A stretch of DNA of 47,197 nucleotides from an uncultured Pelagibacteraceae bacterium (GCA_902515205.1 CABXTU010000006.1:1-47197), one strand, 5' to 3'; positions 1 to 9,191 are shown, counted from the stretch's first letter. The notes: a model not told the origin generated them from the sequence alone. Numbers and translations: made by a program.

Positions 1-2
1 CT

Positions 3-101
3 TTGGCAGGCTTTAAAGTACCAAAACAAGTTGTTTTCTGCGAATTACCAAAAACATCAACAGGAAAAATTCAAAAATTTGAATTGAGAAAAAAATTTTA
101 G
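3..101 (+). CDS. Acyl-CoA ligase (AMP-forming), C-terminal end only
   Basis: Only the last 32 codons are in the window, ending in TAG at 99-101; the gene continues to the left. The readable tail contains PKTSTGKIQKFELR. This is the A10 motif of the ANL adenylate-forming superfamily, in which the lysine of TGKIQK is the catalytic lysine of the adenylation half-reaction. The product is therefore an acyl-CoA synthetase. It lies directly upstream of dmdA on the same strand, so the best guess is the methylmercaptopropionate-CoA ligase DmdB, which acts on the DmdA product. That specific role is inferred from position only; another fatty-acid or short-chain acyl-CoA ligase is possible. Confidence 0.75.
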   Translation: MAGFKVPKQVVFCELPKTSTGKIQKFELRKKF

Positions 102-148
102 GTAATTAATTGATATTTGACATACTCATTAATTATTGATGTGGATAT

Positions 149-193
149 ATGTTTATGATTGAAAAAGCATTTGAAATGAGAGAAAAGATCTAA
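149..193 (+). other. Possible 14-codon Met-rich leader ORF before dmdA
   Basis: In the 103-base gap before dmdA a short frame runs ATG to TAA ([14 protein letters not shown]). It ends 11 bases before the dmdA start, and three of its 14 residues are Met. There is no convincing Shine-Dalgarno sequence in front of it. A TTGACA hexamer lies at 117-122, but no well-spaced -10 follows. It may be a chance frame in AT-rich DNA, or a leader peptide. Only the frame itself is seen. Confidence 0.2.
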
Positions 194-204
194 AATTTAA
201 AAAA

Positions 205-1314
205 ATGAAAAATTTTCCGATTTCAAAATCTAGAAGATTGAGAAGCACTCCTTATACAGATAGGATAGAGTCTCAAGGTGTAAGTAGTTACACTATTTAC
301 AATCACATGTTGCTTCCAGCAACATTTAAATCTTTAGAGGCTGATTATTTACATTTAAAGAAATTTGTCCAAGTATGGGATGTTGCAGCAGAAAGACAAG
401 TTGAAATTTCAGGTAAAGACTCCGCTGAATTAGTTCAGTTAATGACATGTCGGGATTTATCTAAATCCAAAGTTGGAAAATGTTATTATGCTCCATTAAT
501 AGACCATGATGGTTTGCTTGTTAATGACCCGATTATTAACAAATTAGCTGAGGATAAATGGTGGCTTTCTATAGCAGACTCAGATGTAATTTTTTTTGCA
601 AAAGGATTAGCTGCTGGAAAAAAATTTGAAGTAGAAATTAATGAACCAAATGTAAATATTTTAGCTATCCAAGGACCTCTTGCTGATGACTTAATGGCAA
701 AATTATTTGGTGAGGAAATAAGAAAACTTAAATTTTTTAATTTTAATTATTTTGAGTTTAAAGAAAAAAAATATTTTATTGCTAGATCTGGTTGGTCAAA
801 ACAAGGAGGTTTTGAGGTTTATGTTGAAGATAACTCTGCTGGACAAGATTTATATGATTATCTATTTGAAGCTGGTAAAGAATTTAACGTTAGACCAGGC
901 TGTCCAAATCTTATTGAGAGAATAGAAGGAGCTTTACTATCTTATGGAAATGATTTTGATAATAGGGATAATCCTTTAGAAGCTAATTTTGATAGATTTA
1001 TGAATTTAGACTCTGAGGTAAATTTTTTAGGAAAAGAAAAGTTAAGAAAGATAAGAGAGATTGGAATAAATAGAAAATTAATGGGAGTTCAAATTGATCA
1101 TGATACTATTGATATGTACTGTGAAAAGACACTTCTTGATGATGAGAATAAGATTGTGGGTCACGTTAGATCAGCAGCTTACTCTCCAACTTTTAAAAAA
1201 GTTATAGGTATTGCAATGATAAATAAACCTTATTGGGATTTAAAAACTCAATTTAAGATAGATATTAATGAAAAAATATTTGTAGGAACAGTTTGCGATT
1301 TACCCTTCATTTAG
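205..1314 (+). CDS. dmdA: Dimethylsulfoniopropionate (DMSP) demethylase DmdA
   Basis: DmdA is a GcvT-like, tetrahydrofolate-dependent enzyme of the cytosol. It moves a methyl group from DMSP to THF, giving methylmercaptopropionate and 5-methyl-THF, the first step of the demethylation route. At 369 residues it matches the length I recall for the SAR11 enzyme, and its opening ([20 protein letters not shown]) and close (VCDLPFI) match that enzyme from memory. Also visible are [16 protein letters not shown] near 58-73, [10 protein letters not shown] near 80-89, [16 protein letters not shown] and the [18 protein letters not shown] block, all typical of the aminomethyltransferase fold. The start is preceded by an A-rich stretch without a clear SD. 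It sits 20 bases before asd and could be cotranscribed with asd-sdhCDAB. A generic GcvT protein is much less likely given the specific N-terminus. Confidence 0.95.
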   Translation: MKNFPISKSRRLRSTPYTDRIESQGVSSYTIYNHMLLPATFKSLEADYLHLKKFVQVWDVAAERQVEISGKDSAELVQLMTCRDLSKSKVGKCYYAPLIDHDGLLVNDPIINKLAEDKWWLSIADSDVIFFAKGLAAGKKFEVEINEPNVNILAIQGPLADDLMAKLFGEEIRKLKFFNFNYFEFKEKKYFIARSGWSKQGGFEVYVEDNSAGQDLYDYLFEAGKEFNVRPGCPNLIERIEGALLSYGNDFDNRDNPLEANFDRFMNLDSEVNFLGKEKLRKIREIGINRKLMGVQIDHDTIDMYCEKTLLDDENKIVGHVRSAAYSPTFKKVIGIAMINKPYWDLKTQFKIDINEKIFVGTVCDLPFI

Positions 1315-1334
1315 TATAAAAATAATAAGTAATC

Positions 1335-2342
1335 ATGAATATAGCAATTGTAGGAGCAACAGGAAATGTTGGTAGAAAAACTTTAGAAGTTCTAGAAAAA
1401 AAAGAAATAAAAATCGATAATCTTTATCTAGTTGCTTCATCAAAAAGTGCAGGTATAAAAATCAAATTTAGGGGCGAAGAATATGAAGTAGTTGATTTAG
1501 AAGATTTTGATTTCTCTAAAGCTAAAATTATTTTTTTTGCAGCTGGTAGAGAAATTTCTGAGAAATTTGCTCAAAAAGCTTCTAAAAACTCTTTAGTTAT
1601 AGATAATTCCAGTTTTTTTAGGATGGATCCAGAAGTTCCCTTAATAGTTCCACAGGTAAATTCAAAGGATTTAAAAAATATAAAGAAAAATATTATTGCA
1701 AATCCTAACTGCTCTACTGCACAATTAGTTATTGCTCTTAAACCTTTACATGATTTATTTGTTATCAAAAGAATAGTTGTTTCTACTTATCAATCAGTCT
1801 CTGGAGGTGGCAAAGCTCCTATGGACGAATTGATCGAACAAACCAAACAGTTGTTAGATGGCAATAAAGTAAAATCTAAAAACTTTACAAAACAAATAGC
1901 TTTTAATGCCATTCCTCACATAGATATATTTTCAGATGACGGTTACACAAAAGAGGAACTTAAAATGACAAATGAAACGAAAAAAATTCTTGATGACAGG
2001 ATAGATTTAACAGCAACTTGCGTCAGATTACCAATCTCTGTATCTCACTCGGAGTCTGTAAATATTCAATTCGAGAGATCTTTTTCTGTTGAAAAAGTAA
2101 GGAACGCTCTAGACAACTTTGATGGATGTAAGGTTATAGATGAAAGAGCCGATGGTGGATATATAACTCCTGTCGACGCAGAGGGTAAAAATGAAACGTT
2201 TATTTCAAGGATCAGAGAAGATAAAACAATTAAAAATGGATTAAATTTATGGATTGTTTCTGACAACCTTTTAAGAGGAGCGGCTTTGAATGCAGTAGAG
2301 ATTGCTGAAAATTTAATTAAAAATAATTTTTATGGAAAATAA
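1335..2342 (+). CDS. asd: Aspartate-semialdehyde dehydrogenase
   Basis: The enzyme reduces 4-aspartyl phosphate to aspartate 4-semialdehyde with NADPH. This is the branch point to lysine/diaminopimelate and to homoserine, hence Met and Thr. The 335 residues carry an N-terminal NADP-binding GATGNVGR (residues 7-14) and the active-site motif NPNCSTAQ, with catalytic Cys126. SVSGGGK follows in the catalytic domain, and RLPISVSHSES near the middle of the protein supplies the conserved Arg/His region. Length and motifs are normal. The gene overlaps sdhC by 11 bases, so the two are probably translationally coupled. Its product also feeds MetX, whose gene is elsewhere in this window. Confidence 0.95.
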   Translation: MNIAIVGATGNVGRKTLEVLEKKEIKIDNLYLVASSKSAGIKIKFRGEEYEVVDLEDFDFSKAKIIFFAAGREISEKFAQKASKNSLVIDNSSFFRMDPEVPLIVPQVNSKDLKNIKKNIIANPNCSTAQLVIALKPLHDLFVIKRIVVSTYQSVSGGGKAPMDELIEQTKQLLDGNKVKSKNFTKQIAFNAIPHIDIFSDDGYTKEELKMTNETKKILDDRIDLTATCVRLPISVSHSESVNIQFERSFSVEKVRNALDNFDGCKVIDERADGGYITPVDAEGKNETFISRIREDKTIKNGLNLWIVSDNLLRGAALNAVEIAENLIKNNFYGK

Positions 2343-2715
2343 AGAACCTTTATCACCACATATTCAGATTTATAGATGGCATGTGTCTTCTTTAGTTTCT
2401 ATCTCCCATAGAATAACTGGGATAATAAATATAATAGCAATTACATTAATATGTATTTGGGTGTCATTACTTTTATTTGGTGAAAGTAAATACGAGAATA
2501 TAAATTTTTTTTTAAGCTCATATTTTGGTAAGTTTATTATTTTAGGTCTTACCTGGTCATTTATATTTCAAATCTTAAGTGAAATAAGACATCTCATTAT
2601 GGACCTTGGATATGGTTTTGAAATTCGAACAACTAAAATTACAGGATTAGTCGTAATATTTGGATCAATAATTTTAACTATTATCTTTTATTTTATAGGA
2701 AAAAATTTTATTTAA
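2332..2715 (+). CDS. sdhC: Succinate dehydrogenase cytochrome b556 subunit (SdhC), atypical heme site
   Basis: This is one of two membrane anchors of complex II, which passes electrons from succinate to ubiquinone. The 127 residues hold three membrane segments (about 27-48, 61-86, 101-122). The N-terminal SPHIQIYRW and SISHRITG motifs are typical; Ser and Arg in the latter match the quinone-site Ser27 and Arg31 of E. coli SdhC. The second segment reads FQILSEIRHLIMDLG, where family members have (Y/H)HxxxGIRHxxxDxG. The position of the axial heme-b histidine (seven residues before the conserved RH) is therefore Gln80, codon CAA at 2569-2571. It overlaps asd by 11 bases and is followed directly by sdhD. 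Identity is certain from context; the heme status is inferred. Confidence 0.93.
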   Translation: MENKEPLSPHIQIYRWHVSSLVSISHRITGIINIIAITLICIWVSLLLFGESKYENINFFLSSYFGKFIILGLTWSFIFQILSEIRHLIMDLGYGFEIRTTKITGLVVIFGSIILTIIFYFIGKNFI

Positions 2716-3039
2716 ATGATCATCGCAACTAAAAAATGGATTTTTTTAAAAGTTAGTGGAGCATTTCTAGTCCCTCTAATGCTATGGTTTACATTAAATT
2801 TAATTGCTATTTATGATCAAGGCTACTTAGAAGTTTTAAATTTTTTTACAAACTCATCATCGAAATTTTTATTTACTCTTTTTATAATAGATGCTTATTT
2901 TTTCTCAGCATTAAGCATTAGTGAGGTTTTTGAGGATTATATACAAAATGAGCAAATCAAAAGTGTCGCAAACAAGCTTTTATATGTTTCTGCTGTGGCA
3001 ATTCCAGTAATTACAATTATATTAATATCTAGATTATGA
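2716..3039 (+). CDS. sdhD: Succinate dehydrogenase membrane anchor subunit SdhD, no histidines
   Basis: This is the second hydrophobic anchor of complex II, 107 residues with three membrane segments (about 8-33, 51-72, 84-105). The conserved EDYI motif (Asp74-Tyr75) corresponds to Asp82-Tyr83 of E. coli SdhD, where the tyrosine contacts quinone. Eleven residues before that Asp the family has the axial heme-b histidine (H71 in E. coli). Here it is Phe63 (TTC at 2902-2904), and the usual Gly four residues further on is Ser67. The whole protein contains no histidine. It starts immediately after the sdhC stop and overlaps sdhA as ATGA. Sequence divergence is high, so assignment leans on position, topology and EDYI. 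Confidence 0.9.
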   Translation: MIIATKKWIFLKVSGAFLVPLMLWFTLNLIAIYDQGYLEVLNFFTNSSSKFLFTLFIIDAYFFSALSISEVFEDYIQNEQIKSVANKLLYVSAVAIPVITIILISRL

Positions 3040-4811
3040 GTTCTTATAAAATAATAGATCACGAATATGATGTTGTCGTATTGGGTGCAGGTGGCTCGGG
3101 GTTAAGAGCTGCTGTTGGCTTAAGTGAGGCTGGATTAAAAACAGCATGTATTTCGAAAGTATTCCCAACAAGAAGTCATACTTCAGCTGCTCAAGGTGGT
3201 ATTTCAGCTTCTCTTGGCAACATGGGGGAGGATGATTGGCGTTGGCATATGTATGATACTGTGAAGGGAGCAGATTGGTTAGGTGATCAAGATAGTATAG
3301 AATACCTTTGCAAAGAGGCACCGAAAGCAGTTATAGAATTAGAAAAATATGGTGTTCCTTTTAGCAGAACAGAGGATGGAAAAATTTATCAAAGACCATT
3401 TGGTGGAATGACAAAAAACTATGGTAACGGAATAGTTCAAAGAACTTGTGCAGCTGCTGATAGAACAGGACATGCAATTTTACACACTTTATATGGACAA
3501 GCTTTAAAACATAAAACGGAATTTTTCATAGAATATTTTGCACTAGATTTACTAATGAAAGATGGGGAGTGCAAAGGTTTAATAGCATGGAATTTGAATG
3601 ATGGAACTATTCACAGATTTAGAGCTCACAGTGTAATTATTGCAACTGGTGGTTATGGTAAAGTTTATTACTCTGCAACTTCAGCACATACTTGTACAGG
3701 AGATGGTAATGCAATGGTTTTAAGAGCTGGATTACCATTGCAAGATATGGAGTTTGTTCAGTTTCATCCAACAGGTATTTATGGTCATGGCACACTTATA
3801 ACCGAAGGTGCAAGAGGTGAAGGTGGATATCTCACAAATTCTAAAGGTGAAAGATTTATGGAAAGATACGCGCCTAATGCAAAAGATTTAGCTTCAAGAG
3901 ATGTTGTAAGTAGATCTATGTCTATAGAGATTAACGAAGGAAGAGGTGTTGGTAAAGATCAGGACCATGTTCACTTAAACTTAAGTCATCTTGATAAAGA
4001 AATTATAGAAAGTAGACTTCCAGGTATAACTGATGCAGCAAGATTATTTGCTAATGTGGATGTTACTAAAGAACCAATTCCAGTAGTGCCAACTGTCCAC
4101 TATAATATGGGTGGAATTCCAACAAATTACAAAGGTGAAGTTTTAACTGTTAACGGTTCAGAAAAAACTGTTCCTGGATTGATGGCGATTGGTGAGGCCG
4201 CATGTGTTTCTGTTCATGGAGCTAACAGACTAGGTTCAAATTCTTTAATTGATCTTGTAGTTTTTGGTAGAGCAGCAGCAAAAAGAGCAGCTGAAATAAT
4301 TACACCAGGAACTCCTCATGAAGAAATCGGAGAGTCAGAGACACAAAAGTGTCTCGATAGATTTGACAAGATTAGAAACGCAGACGGGGATATAGGTACC
4401 GCAGAATTACGACTATCAATGCAAAAAACAATGCAATCAAAATGTGCAGTTTTTAGAACAGAAAAAACACTCAAAGAAGGAGTAGAAGAAATAAGAAAAA
4501 CTTATGATGGTTTAGCCTCTATGTCAGTTAAAGACAAGTCGTTGATATTTAATACTGATTTAGTTGAAAGTTTGGAATTTGATAATTTGATTAGACAAGC
4601 TGTAGTCACAGTAGACTCTGCCTATCATAGAAAAGAAAGTAGAGGAGCTCATGCTAGGGAGGACTTCCCAAAAAGAGATGATAAAAAATTTATGCAACAC
4701 ACACTAGCATTTTGTGATGGTAAAGAAACAAAGATAAGTTATAGAGAAGTTCATAAATCAACACTAACCAATGAAGTACAGTATTTCCCTCCTCAAGAGA
4801 GAGTTTATTAA
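3036..4811 (+). CDS. sdhA: Succinate dehydrogenase flavoprotein subunit SdhA
   Basis: This is the catalytic subunit of complex II. It oxidises succinate to fumarate with covalently bound FAD on the cytoplasmic face of the membrane. The 591 residues show the FAD dinucleotide-binding GAGGSG near 17-22 and SHTSAAQGG with His48, the covalent FAD attachment residue. The substrate region [21 protein letters not shown] and the capping-domain Arg in ASRDVVSR follow. Late in the protein come [11 protein letters not shown] and [10 protein letters not shown], the usual FAD-domain motifs, then [11 protein letters not shown]. Length is normal. It overlaps sdhD by 4 bases and sdhB by 1 (TAATG), in the order sdhCDAB usual for proteobacteria. 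Confidence 0.98.
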   Translation: MSSYKIIDHEYDVVVLGAGGSGLRAAVGLSEAGLKTACISKVFPTRSHTSAAQGGISASLGNMGEDDWRWHMYDTVKGADWLGDQDSIEYLCKEAPKAVIELEKYGVPFSRTEDGKIYQRPFGGMTKNYGNGIVQRTCAAADRTGHAILHTLYGQALKHKTEFFIEYFALDLLMKDGECKGLIAWNLNDGTIHRFRAHSVIIATGGYGKVYYSATSAHTCTGDGNAMVLRAGLPLQDMEFVQFHPTGIYGHGTLITEGARGEGGYLTNSKGERFMERYAPNAKDLASRDVVSRSMSIEINEGRGVGKDQDHVHLNLSHLDKEIIESRLPGITDAARLFANVDVTKEPIPVVPTVHYNMGGIPTNYKGEVLTVNGSEKTVPGLMAIGEAACVSVHGANRLGSNSLIDLVVFGRAAAKRAAEIITPGTPHEEIGESETQKCLDRFDKIRNADGDIGTAELRLSMQKTMQSKCAVFRTEKTLKEGVEEIRKTYDGLASMSVKDKSLIFNTDLVESLEFDNLIRQAVVTVDSAYHRKESRGAHAREDFPKRDDKKFMQHTLAFCDGKETKISYREVHKSTLTNEVQYFPPQERVY

Positions 4812-5590
4812 TGGTACAAATAAGTTTACCTGAAAACTCAAAAGTAAAAAAAGGCAAATATTTTAAAGACAAGACTGGTTCAAAGAATTTAAGAAAAGTG
4901 AATATATACAGGTGGGATCCTTCAACTGGAGAAAATCCTAGAATTGATACTTATGAAGTTGATATGGATAATTGTCCTTCAAAAGTTTTAGACATATTAA
5001 ACAAAATTAAAAATGAATTAGATCCCACAATAGCTTATCGAAGATCATGTGCACATGGAGTTTGTGGTTCTTGTGCAATGAATATGGGTGGAAAAAATGG
5101 TTTAGCTTGTACTACTCCTCACTCTGATATTGAAGGTGATATTGATATTTATCCATTACCGCATCTCAAAGTAAAAAGAGATTTAATAGGAGATTTAGAT
5201 GGACTTTATAAACAATATCAATCAATAGAACCTTGGTTAAAATCAAACTCTAAATCCGAAACCACTGAAATTATTCAATCAAAAGATGACAGAAAGAAGT
5301 TAGATGGCGCTTATGAGTGTATCATGTGTGCATGTTGTTCGACATCTTGTCCAAGTTACTGGTGGAATGGTGATAAATATTTAGGTCCAGCTGTCCTTTT
5401 ACAAGCTTATAGATGGATTGTAGATAGTAGGGATGAAGAAAGAGAAGCTAGATTAAAAAAAGTTGCGGATGAATTAAAACTTTACAGATGTCATACTATT
5501 TTGAACTGCACAAGCGCATGCCCAAAAGGTTTAAATCCTGCAAAAGCAATAGCAGAAATTAAAAAGATGTTAGCAACTGCTAGTCTTTAA
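4811..5590 (+). CDS. sdhB: Succinate dehydrogenase iron-sulfur subunit SdhB
   Basis: SdhB carries electrons from FAD in SdhA through [2Fe-2S], [4Fe-4S] and [3Fe-4S] clusters to quinone. The 259 residues contain the plant-type ferredoxin cysteines C80, C85, C88 and C100. The second ferredoxin domain has [13 protein letters not shown] (C170, C173, C176, C180) and later [15 protein letters not shown]. The quinone-pocket residues of E. coli SdhB (P160, W164, H207) are conserved here as P181, W185 and H228. The start overlaps the sdhA stop (TAATG). The 3' end overlaps the convergent iclR-type gene by 11 bases, leaving no room for a separate terminator. Confidence 0.98.
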   Translation: MVQISLPENSKVKKGKYFKDKTGSKNLRKVNIYRWDPSTGENPRIDTYEVDMDNCPSKVLDILNKIKNELDPTIAYRRSCAHGVCGSCAMNMGGKNGLACTTPHSDIEGDIDIYPLPHLKVKRDLIGDLDGLYKQYQSIEPWLKSNSKSETTEIIQSKDDRKKLDGAYECIMCACCSTSCPSYWWNGDKYLGPAVLLQAYRWIVDSRDEEREARLKKVADELKLYRCHTILNCTSACPKGLNPAKAIAEIKKMLATASL

Positions 5591-6341
5591 ATAATACTTT
5601 TTTTAGATTATTTGCAGAAGATATCATAGTTGGCAAAATTTTTTTTAAATCATTAATATCTTTTCTACTTTTCGCGGTATGTGTTGACAAACAAAAACAT
5701 AACTCTTTATTTGAATTAAATATTGGTATCGAGAGCCCAACCATTCCATTAAACCATTCTTCATCATCAAAGGCATAACCTTGATTTTTAATTTTTTTTA
5801 GTTCTTTTTTAAATAGCGAAATATCAGTGATTGTGTTTTTAGCTGTTTTAGGAGTTTTGATATTTTTAAATATTTGAATTACATTTTTTTCTTCTATTGA
5901 TGATAAATATAATTTCCCTGATGCGGATGCATGTAATGGAAGATGGTCTCCTGCCTCTAAGTTTAATTGCATTGGCCAATGAAATTCTATTCTGTCAAAA
6001 TAAACAAGTTTAGTACCTATCGGTATTGATAAACTAATTGTTTCCTCAATATCATTAGTTAGTTTTCTTAAGTATGATCTTCTTAAAGTAAAATTTGGTT
6101 CATAGGGTAGGCTTTTTAAAATTAAATTTCTTATTTTTGGTCCAGGAAGATATTTTTTCGAACTACTTGCTACTAAATATTTTTCCTCACATAGGGTTTC
6201 AATATGTCTATAAATTGTAGGCAAAGGTATTTTTAACTTATGAGAAATTTTTTTTGCAGTAAAGTTATCAGGATCAACTATGATTTCCTCAAGTATATTT
6301 AATATTCTTCTTGGAGATGTTCTACTATTTGTGTCTGTCAT
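5580..6341 (-). CDS. IclR-family transcriptional regulator
   Basis: The 253-residue protein has an N-terminal winged helix-turn-helix. [10 protein letters not shown] is followed by [24 protein letters not shown] within the first 55 residues, which is the IclR signature arrangement. A C-terminal effector-binding domain follows, with [15 protein letters not shown] and [20 protein letters not shown], both typical of the IclR ligand domain. IclR proteins usually bind small organic acids or aromatic intermediates and control an adjacent catabolic operon. It lies 22 bases downstream of the semialdehyde dehydrogenase gene on the same strand, so it probably controls its own operon and the divergent dehydrogenase/TRAP operon. 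Effector identity cannot be read from sequence. The end overlaps sdhB by 11 bases, convergently. Confidence 0.93.
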   Translation of the reverse strand: MTDTNSRTSPRRILNILEEIIVDPDNFTAKKISHKLKIPLPTIYRHIETLCEEKYLVASSSKKYLPGPKIRNLILKSLPYEPNFTLRRSYLRKLTNDIEETISLSIPIGTKLVYFDRIEFHWPMQLNLEAGDHLPLHASASGKLYLSSIEEKNVIQIFKNIKTPKTAKNTITDISLFKKELKKIKNQGYAFDDEEWFNGMVGLSIPIFNSNKELCFCLSTHTAKSRKDINDLKKILPTMISSANNLKKVLFKD

Positions 6342-6363
6342 CTAAATTTAAATCTTTAAAAAT

Positions 6364-7857
6364 TTAAGATAAAACTGGAATAGTAAATTCAGGTCCTGCA
6401 TTGTCTTCTACCCAAGTCACAGTCGCGGTTTTGAGTTTAGTGTAAAACCTAACACCTTCTGGTCCGTGCATTGAATGATCTCCAAATAAGGATCGTTTCC
6501 ATCCACCAAAACTATGATAAGCAACGGGCACGGGGATAGGTACATTAACTCCTATCATACCAATTTTTGCATTTTCAGTGAAATGTTTAGCAATATTTCC
6601 ACTTTTAGTAAAGACAGCTGCTCCGTTCCCAAGCTCATGGTCATTAACTAAGTTTAGTGCTTCTTCATAAGTATCAGTGGTCATCATACTTAATACCGGG
6701 CCAAAGATTTCTTCTTTGTAAATTTTCATATCTGGTTTGACATCATCAAATATTGTTGGGCCAACAAAGTAACCATTTTCGTAACCTTGTTTTTTAAAAT
6801 TCCTACCATCCGATAATAATTTAGCTCCTTCTTTTTCTCCAGTATCAATGTATCCTAAAACTTTCTCAAAATGAGCTTTGTTATTTAGAGGACCAAAATC
6901 ACTTTTCTCATCAGTATATGGTCCTACATTTAATTTTGCAGTTTCTTCTAACAATTTTGTTTTTATTTTCTCTTTAGTTTGTTTTCCTACACAAACAGCA
7001 ACCGAAATTGCCATACACCTTTCCCCTGCTGAACCAAAAGCAGATCCTATAATTGCGTCTGTAGTTTTATTTACATCAGCATCAGGCATAATAACCATAT
7101 GATTTTTTGCTCCGCCTAGAGCTTGCACTCTTTTATTGTTTTTTGTACCTGTGTGATAAACATACTCAGCTATTGGCGTTGAACCAACAAAACTAATTGC
7201 TTGAACTGTTTTATTTTCAAGCAAAGTATCTACTGCCTCTTTATCACCATTAACAACATTTAAAACACCTGGAGGAAAACCTGCTTCAATCGCTAATTCT
7301 GCTAATCTGATTGGACAGCTTGGATCTTTTTCAGATGGTTTTAACACAAATGTATTTCCACAAGCTATAGCAACGGGATACATCCACATTGGAACCATCG
7401 CAGGAAAATTAAATGGTGTTATCCCAGCACAAACTCCAAGAGGTTGTCTCAATGTATGTGAGTCGACATTTGTTCCAACACTTGTTGAATGATCCCCTTT
7501 TAAAGAATCTGTAATTCCTGTTGCATATTCAACTACTTCTATTCCTCTTTGAACTGAACCTTTGGCGTCAGCAATTGTTTTCCCATGTTGTTCAGAGACT
7601 AGATTTGCAAGTTGTTCCATATTATTTATGAGAAGGTCTTTATATTTTGATAAAATTCTTGATCTATTTATTGGTGTAGTTTTTGACCATTTTAAAAAAG
7701 CCTCTGAGGAATTTTTAATGGCCATTTCAACTATAACCTTACTAGCTAATTCAACTTCAGCAATTTGTTCACCAATAGCTGGATTGAATATTGGTCCTTT
7801 TCTAGATTTATCATTCGAATAAATCTTACCATTAATAAAGTGACTAACTGTTTTCAT
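6364..7857 (-). CDS. mmsA: Methylmalonate-semialdehyde dehydrogenase, CoA-acylating (MmsA/DddC-like)
   Basis: MmsA-type aldehyde dehydrogenases convert (methyl)malonate semialdehyde, NAD+ and CoA into propionyl-CoA or acetyl-CoA with loss of CO2. The 497 residues show the ALDH fold: TPFNFPAMVPMWM near 147-159, cofactor-binding FVGSTPIA near 223-230 and catalytic Cys281 in GSAGERCMA. The usual ELGGK motif with the general-base Glu is replaced by LGGAKNH (247-253), which is characteristic of the CoA-acylating MMSDH subfamily. The partner genes are an IclR regulator downstream and a divergent iron alcohol dehydrogenase. The combination resembles the dddB-dddC pairs that process 3-hydroxypropionate from DMSP/acrylate. 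Alternatives are valine, thymine or beta-alanine catabolism. Confidence 0.93.
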   Translation of the reverse strand: MKTVSHFINGKIYSNDKSRKGPIFNPAIGEQIAEVELASKVIVEMAIKNSSEAFLKWSKTTPINRSRILSKYKDLLINNMEQLANLVSEQHGKTIADAKGSVQRGIEVVEYATGITDSLKGDHSTSVGTNVDSHTLRQPLGVCAGITPFNFPAMVPMWMYPVAIACGNTFVLKPSEKDPSCPIRLAELAIEAGFPPGVLNVVNGDKEAVDTLLENKTVQAISFVGSTPIAEYVYHTGTKNNKRVQALGGAKNHMVIMPDADVNKTTDAIIGSAFGSAGERCMAISVAVCVGKQTKEKIKTKLLEETAKLNVGPYTDEKSDFGPLNNKAHFEKVLGYIDTGEKEGAKLLSDGRNFKKQGYENGYFVGPTIFDDVKPDMKIYKEEIFGPVLSMMTTDTYEEALNLVNDHELGNGAAVFTKSGNIAKHFTENAKIGMIGVNVPIPVPVAYHSFGGWKRSLFGDHSMHGPEGVRFYTKLKTATVTWVEDNAGPEFTIPVLS

Positions 7858-7879
7858 TAAAATTAATTTTTATAAATTA

Positions 7880-7912
7880 AATATAACACGTTTTTTTTGA
7901 TTGCAACATGTT
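7880..7912. promoter_or_regulatory. Candidate operator: paired AACAYGTT repeats over the mmsA promoter
   Basis: Two near-identical palindromic octamers, AACACGTT (7885-7892) and AACATGTT (7905-7912), lie 20 bases apart centre to centre, i.e. about two helical turns on the same face. On the minus strand they overlap a possible mmsA promoter (TTGCAA at 7906-7901, then a 15-base spacer and TATATT at 7885-7880). This would suit a regulator such as the neighbouring IclR protein. The repeats are seen; function is inference and could be coincidence in AT-rich DNA. Confidence 0.35.
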
Positions 7913-7955
7913 TCCTTAAATGAGAAAAATATTATCAATTAAGGGTTTTATGGTG

Positions 7956-7985
7956 TTGACTCCTAAATTTACTTAAGCTTAGATT
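7956..7985 (+). promoter_or_regulatory. Candidate sigma-70-type promoter for the alcohol dehydrogenase/TRAP operon
   Basis: TTGACT at 7956-7961 is followed after 18 bases by TAGATT at 7980-7985, about 25 bases before the TTG start at 8010. The -35 is good and the -10 is moderate (4 of 6). It lies between the candidate operator repeats and the gene. There is no other promoter-like pair in the 152-base divergent gap. Confidence 0.4.
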
Positions 7986-8009
7986 AGATTAATTTAAAGA
8001 GGAGATGGC

Positions 8010-9191
8010 TTGATAAAAAGAGACAATGTCCGAATATGCGTACCAAGATATATGCAGATTGGTAAGGGTAGTTTGAATCAACTTCCAGAAATTATAAAAA
8101 CTTTAAATTCAGTGAAATCTTTTCTGATTGTTACGGACAAACATATGGTTGAATTTGGTTATGTAAAAAAGCTTCAAAATATTTTAACTAAAGCAGGATT
8201 AAAATCTAATGTTTTTGATGATACTGTCCCTGATCCAACTGATAAGGTAGTTTTAAATGGTATTAATCATTTAGAAAAATTTAAAAGTGAGGCTGTAATA
8301 GGTTTTGGAGGCGGTAGTCCAATTGATACTGCTAAAGCTATTGCTGTAATGGCTAAGTATAGTAAGAATGTACAAGATTACAAACCACCTTCAACGTTTG
8401 ATAAACAAGGTTTACCAATTATTGCTATACCCACAACAGCCGGAACTGGCTCAGAAGTAACTCATCACGCAGTAATCATAGACTCAAAAAATAATGAAAA
8501 AATTTCGTGTAGAGGTGAAGGTTTCGTTCCAACCTGTGCAATCGTCGATTATGATTTAACTTTATCAAAACCAAGAAGACTAACAATCGATAGTGCCATC
8601 GATACTTTAACTCACGGGATTGAGGCTTATATTAGTAAAAAGGCTACATTATTTTCAGATAGAATGGCTTTAGATACAATAAGACTTGTAACACAAAATA
8701 TTTATGCTGTTGATAAAGATCCTAAAGATTTAAAAGCAAGAGAGGGATTAATGTTAGCTGCAACTCTAGGAGGTCTAGCATTTTCAAATGCATCAATATG
8801 TTTAGTTCACGGGATGAGTAGACCTTTAGGGAGTAACTTCAAGGTTCCGCATGGATTAAGTAATGCAATGTTATTACCTACTATAACTGAGTTTTCAATT
8901 GATTATGCCAAAAGCAGATATGCTGATTGTAGTAAAGCTGGAAATTTTGCTCAGCTAAATGACGACGACGATACTGCTTGTGAAAAGTTGGTTAAAGGTC
9001 TTTATAAAATGAATAAAGATTTTGATGTACCATCAATGAGAAAGTTCGGTATTGATGAAAAAAATTTTGAGGAAAAGCTTAAAAATATGGCTACTGATGC
9101 AGAAGTTTCAGGAGCGCCTAACCTCAATCCAAGAGTGCCTACTGTAAATGAAATGGTTGATCTTTACGGTAAAGCATGGAGAGCGTTCTAA
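8010..9191 (+). CDS. Iron-containing alcohol dehydrogenase (group III; DddB-like)
   Basis: This 393-residue protein is a group III Fe-dependent, NAD-linked alcohol dehydrogenase. GFGGGSPIDTAKA (98-110) binds the NAD pyrophosphate, and PTTAGTGSEVT lies at 141-151. The four metal ligands match the FucO pattern: Asp198, His202, His267 and His281. The start is TTG with a strong SD (GAGGAG) five bases upstream; the nearby ATG at 8005 is out of frame and stops at once. The protein oxidises a primary or secondary hydroxyl compound or does the reverse. Placed divergently from mmsA and before a TRAP transporter, it could convert 3-hydroxypropionate or a similar hydroxy acid to its semialdehyde. The exact substrate is not determinable. 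Confidence 0.92.
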   Translation: MIKRDNVRICVPRYMQIGKGSLNQLPEIIKTLNSVKSFLIVTDKHMVEFGYVKKLQNILTKAGLKSNVFDDTVPDPTDKVVLNGINHLEKFKSEAVIGFGGGSPIDTAKAIAVMAKYSKNVQDYKPPSTFDKQGLPIIAIPTTAGTGSEVTHHAVIIDSKNNEKISCRGEGFVPTCAIVDYDLTLSKPRRLTIDSAIDTLTHGIEAYISKKATLFSDRMALDTIRLVTQNIYAVDKDPKDLKAREGLMLAATLGGLAFSNASICLVHGMSRPLGSNFKVPHGLSNAMLLPTITEFSIDYAKSRYADCSKAGNFAQLNDDDDTACEKLVKGLYKMNKDFDVPSMRKFGIDEKNFEEKLKNMATDAEVSGAPNLNPRVPTVNEMVDLYGKAWRAF

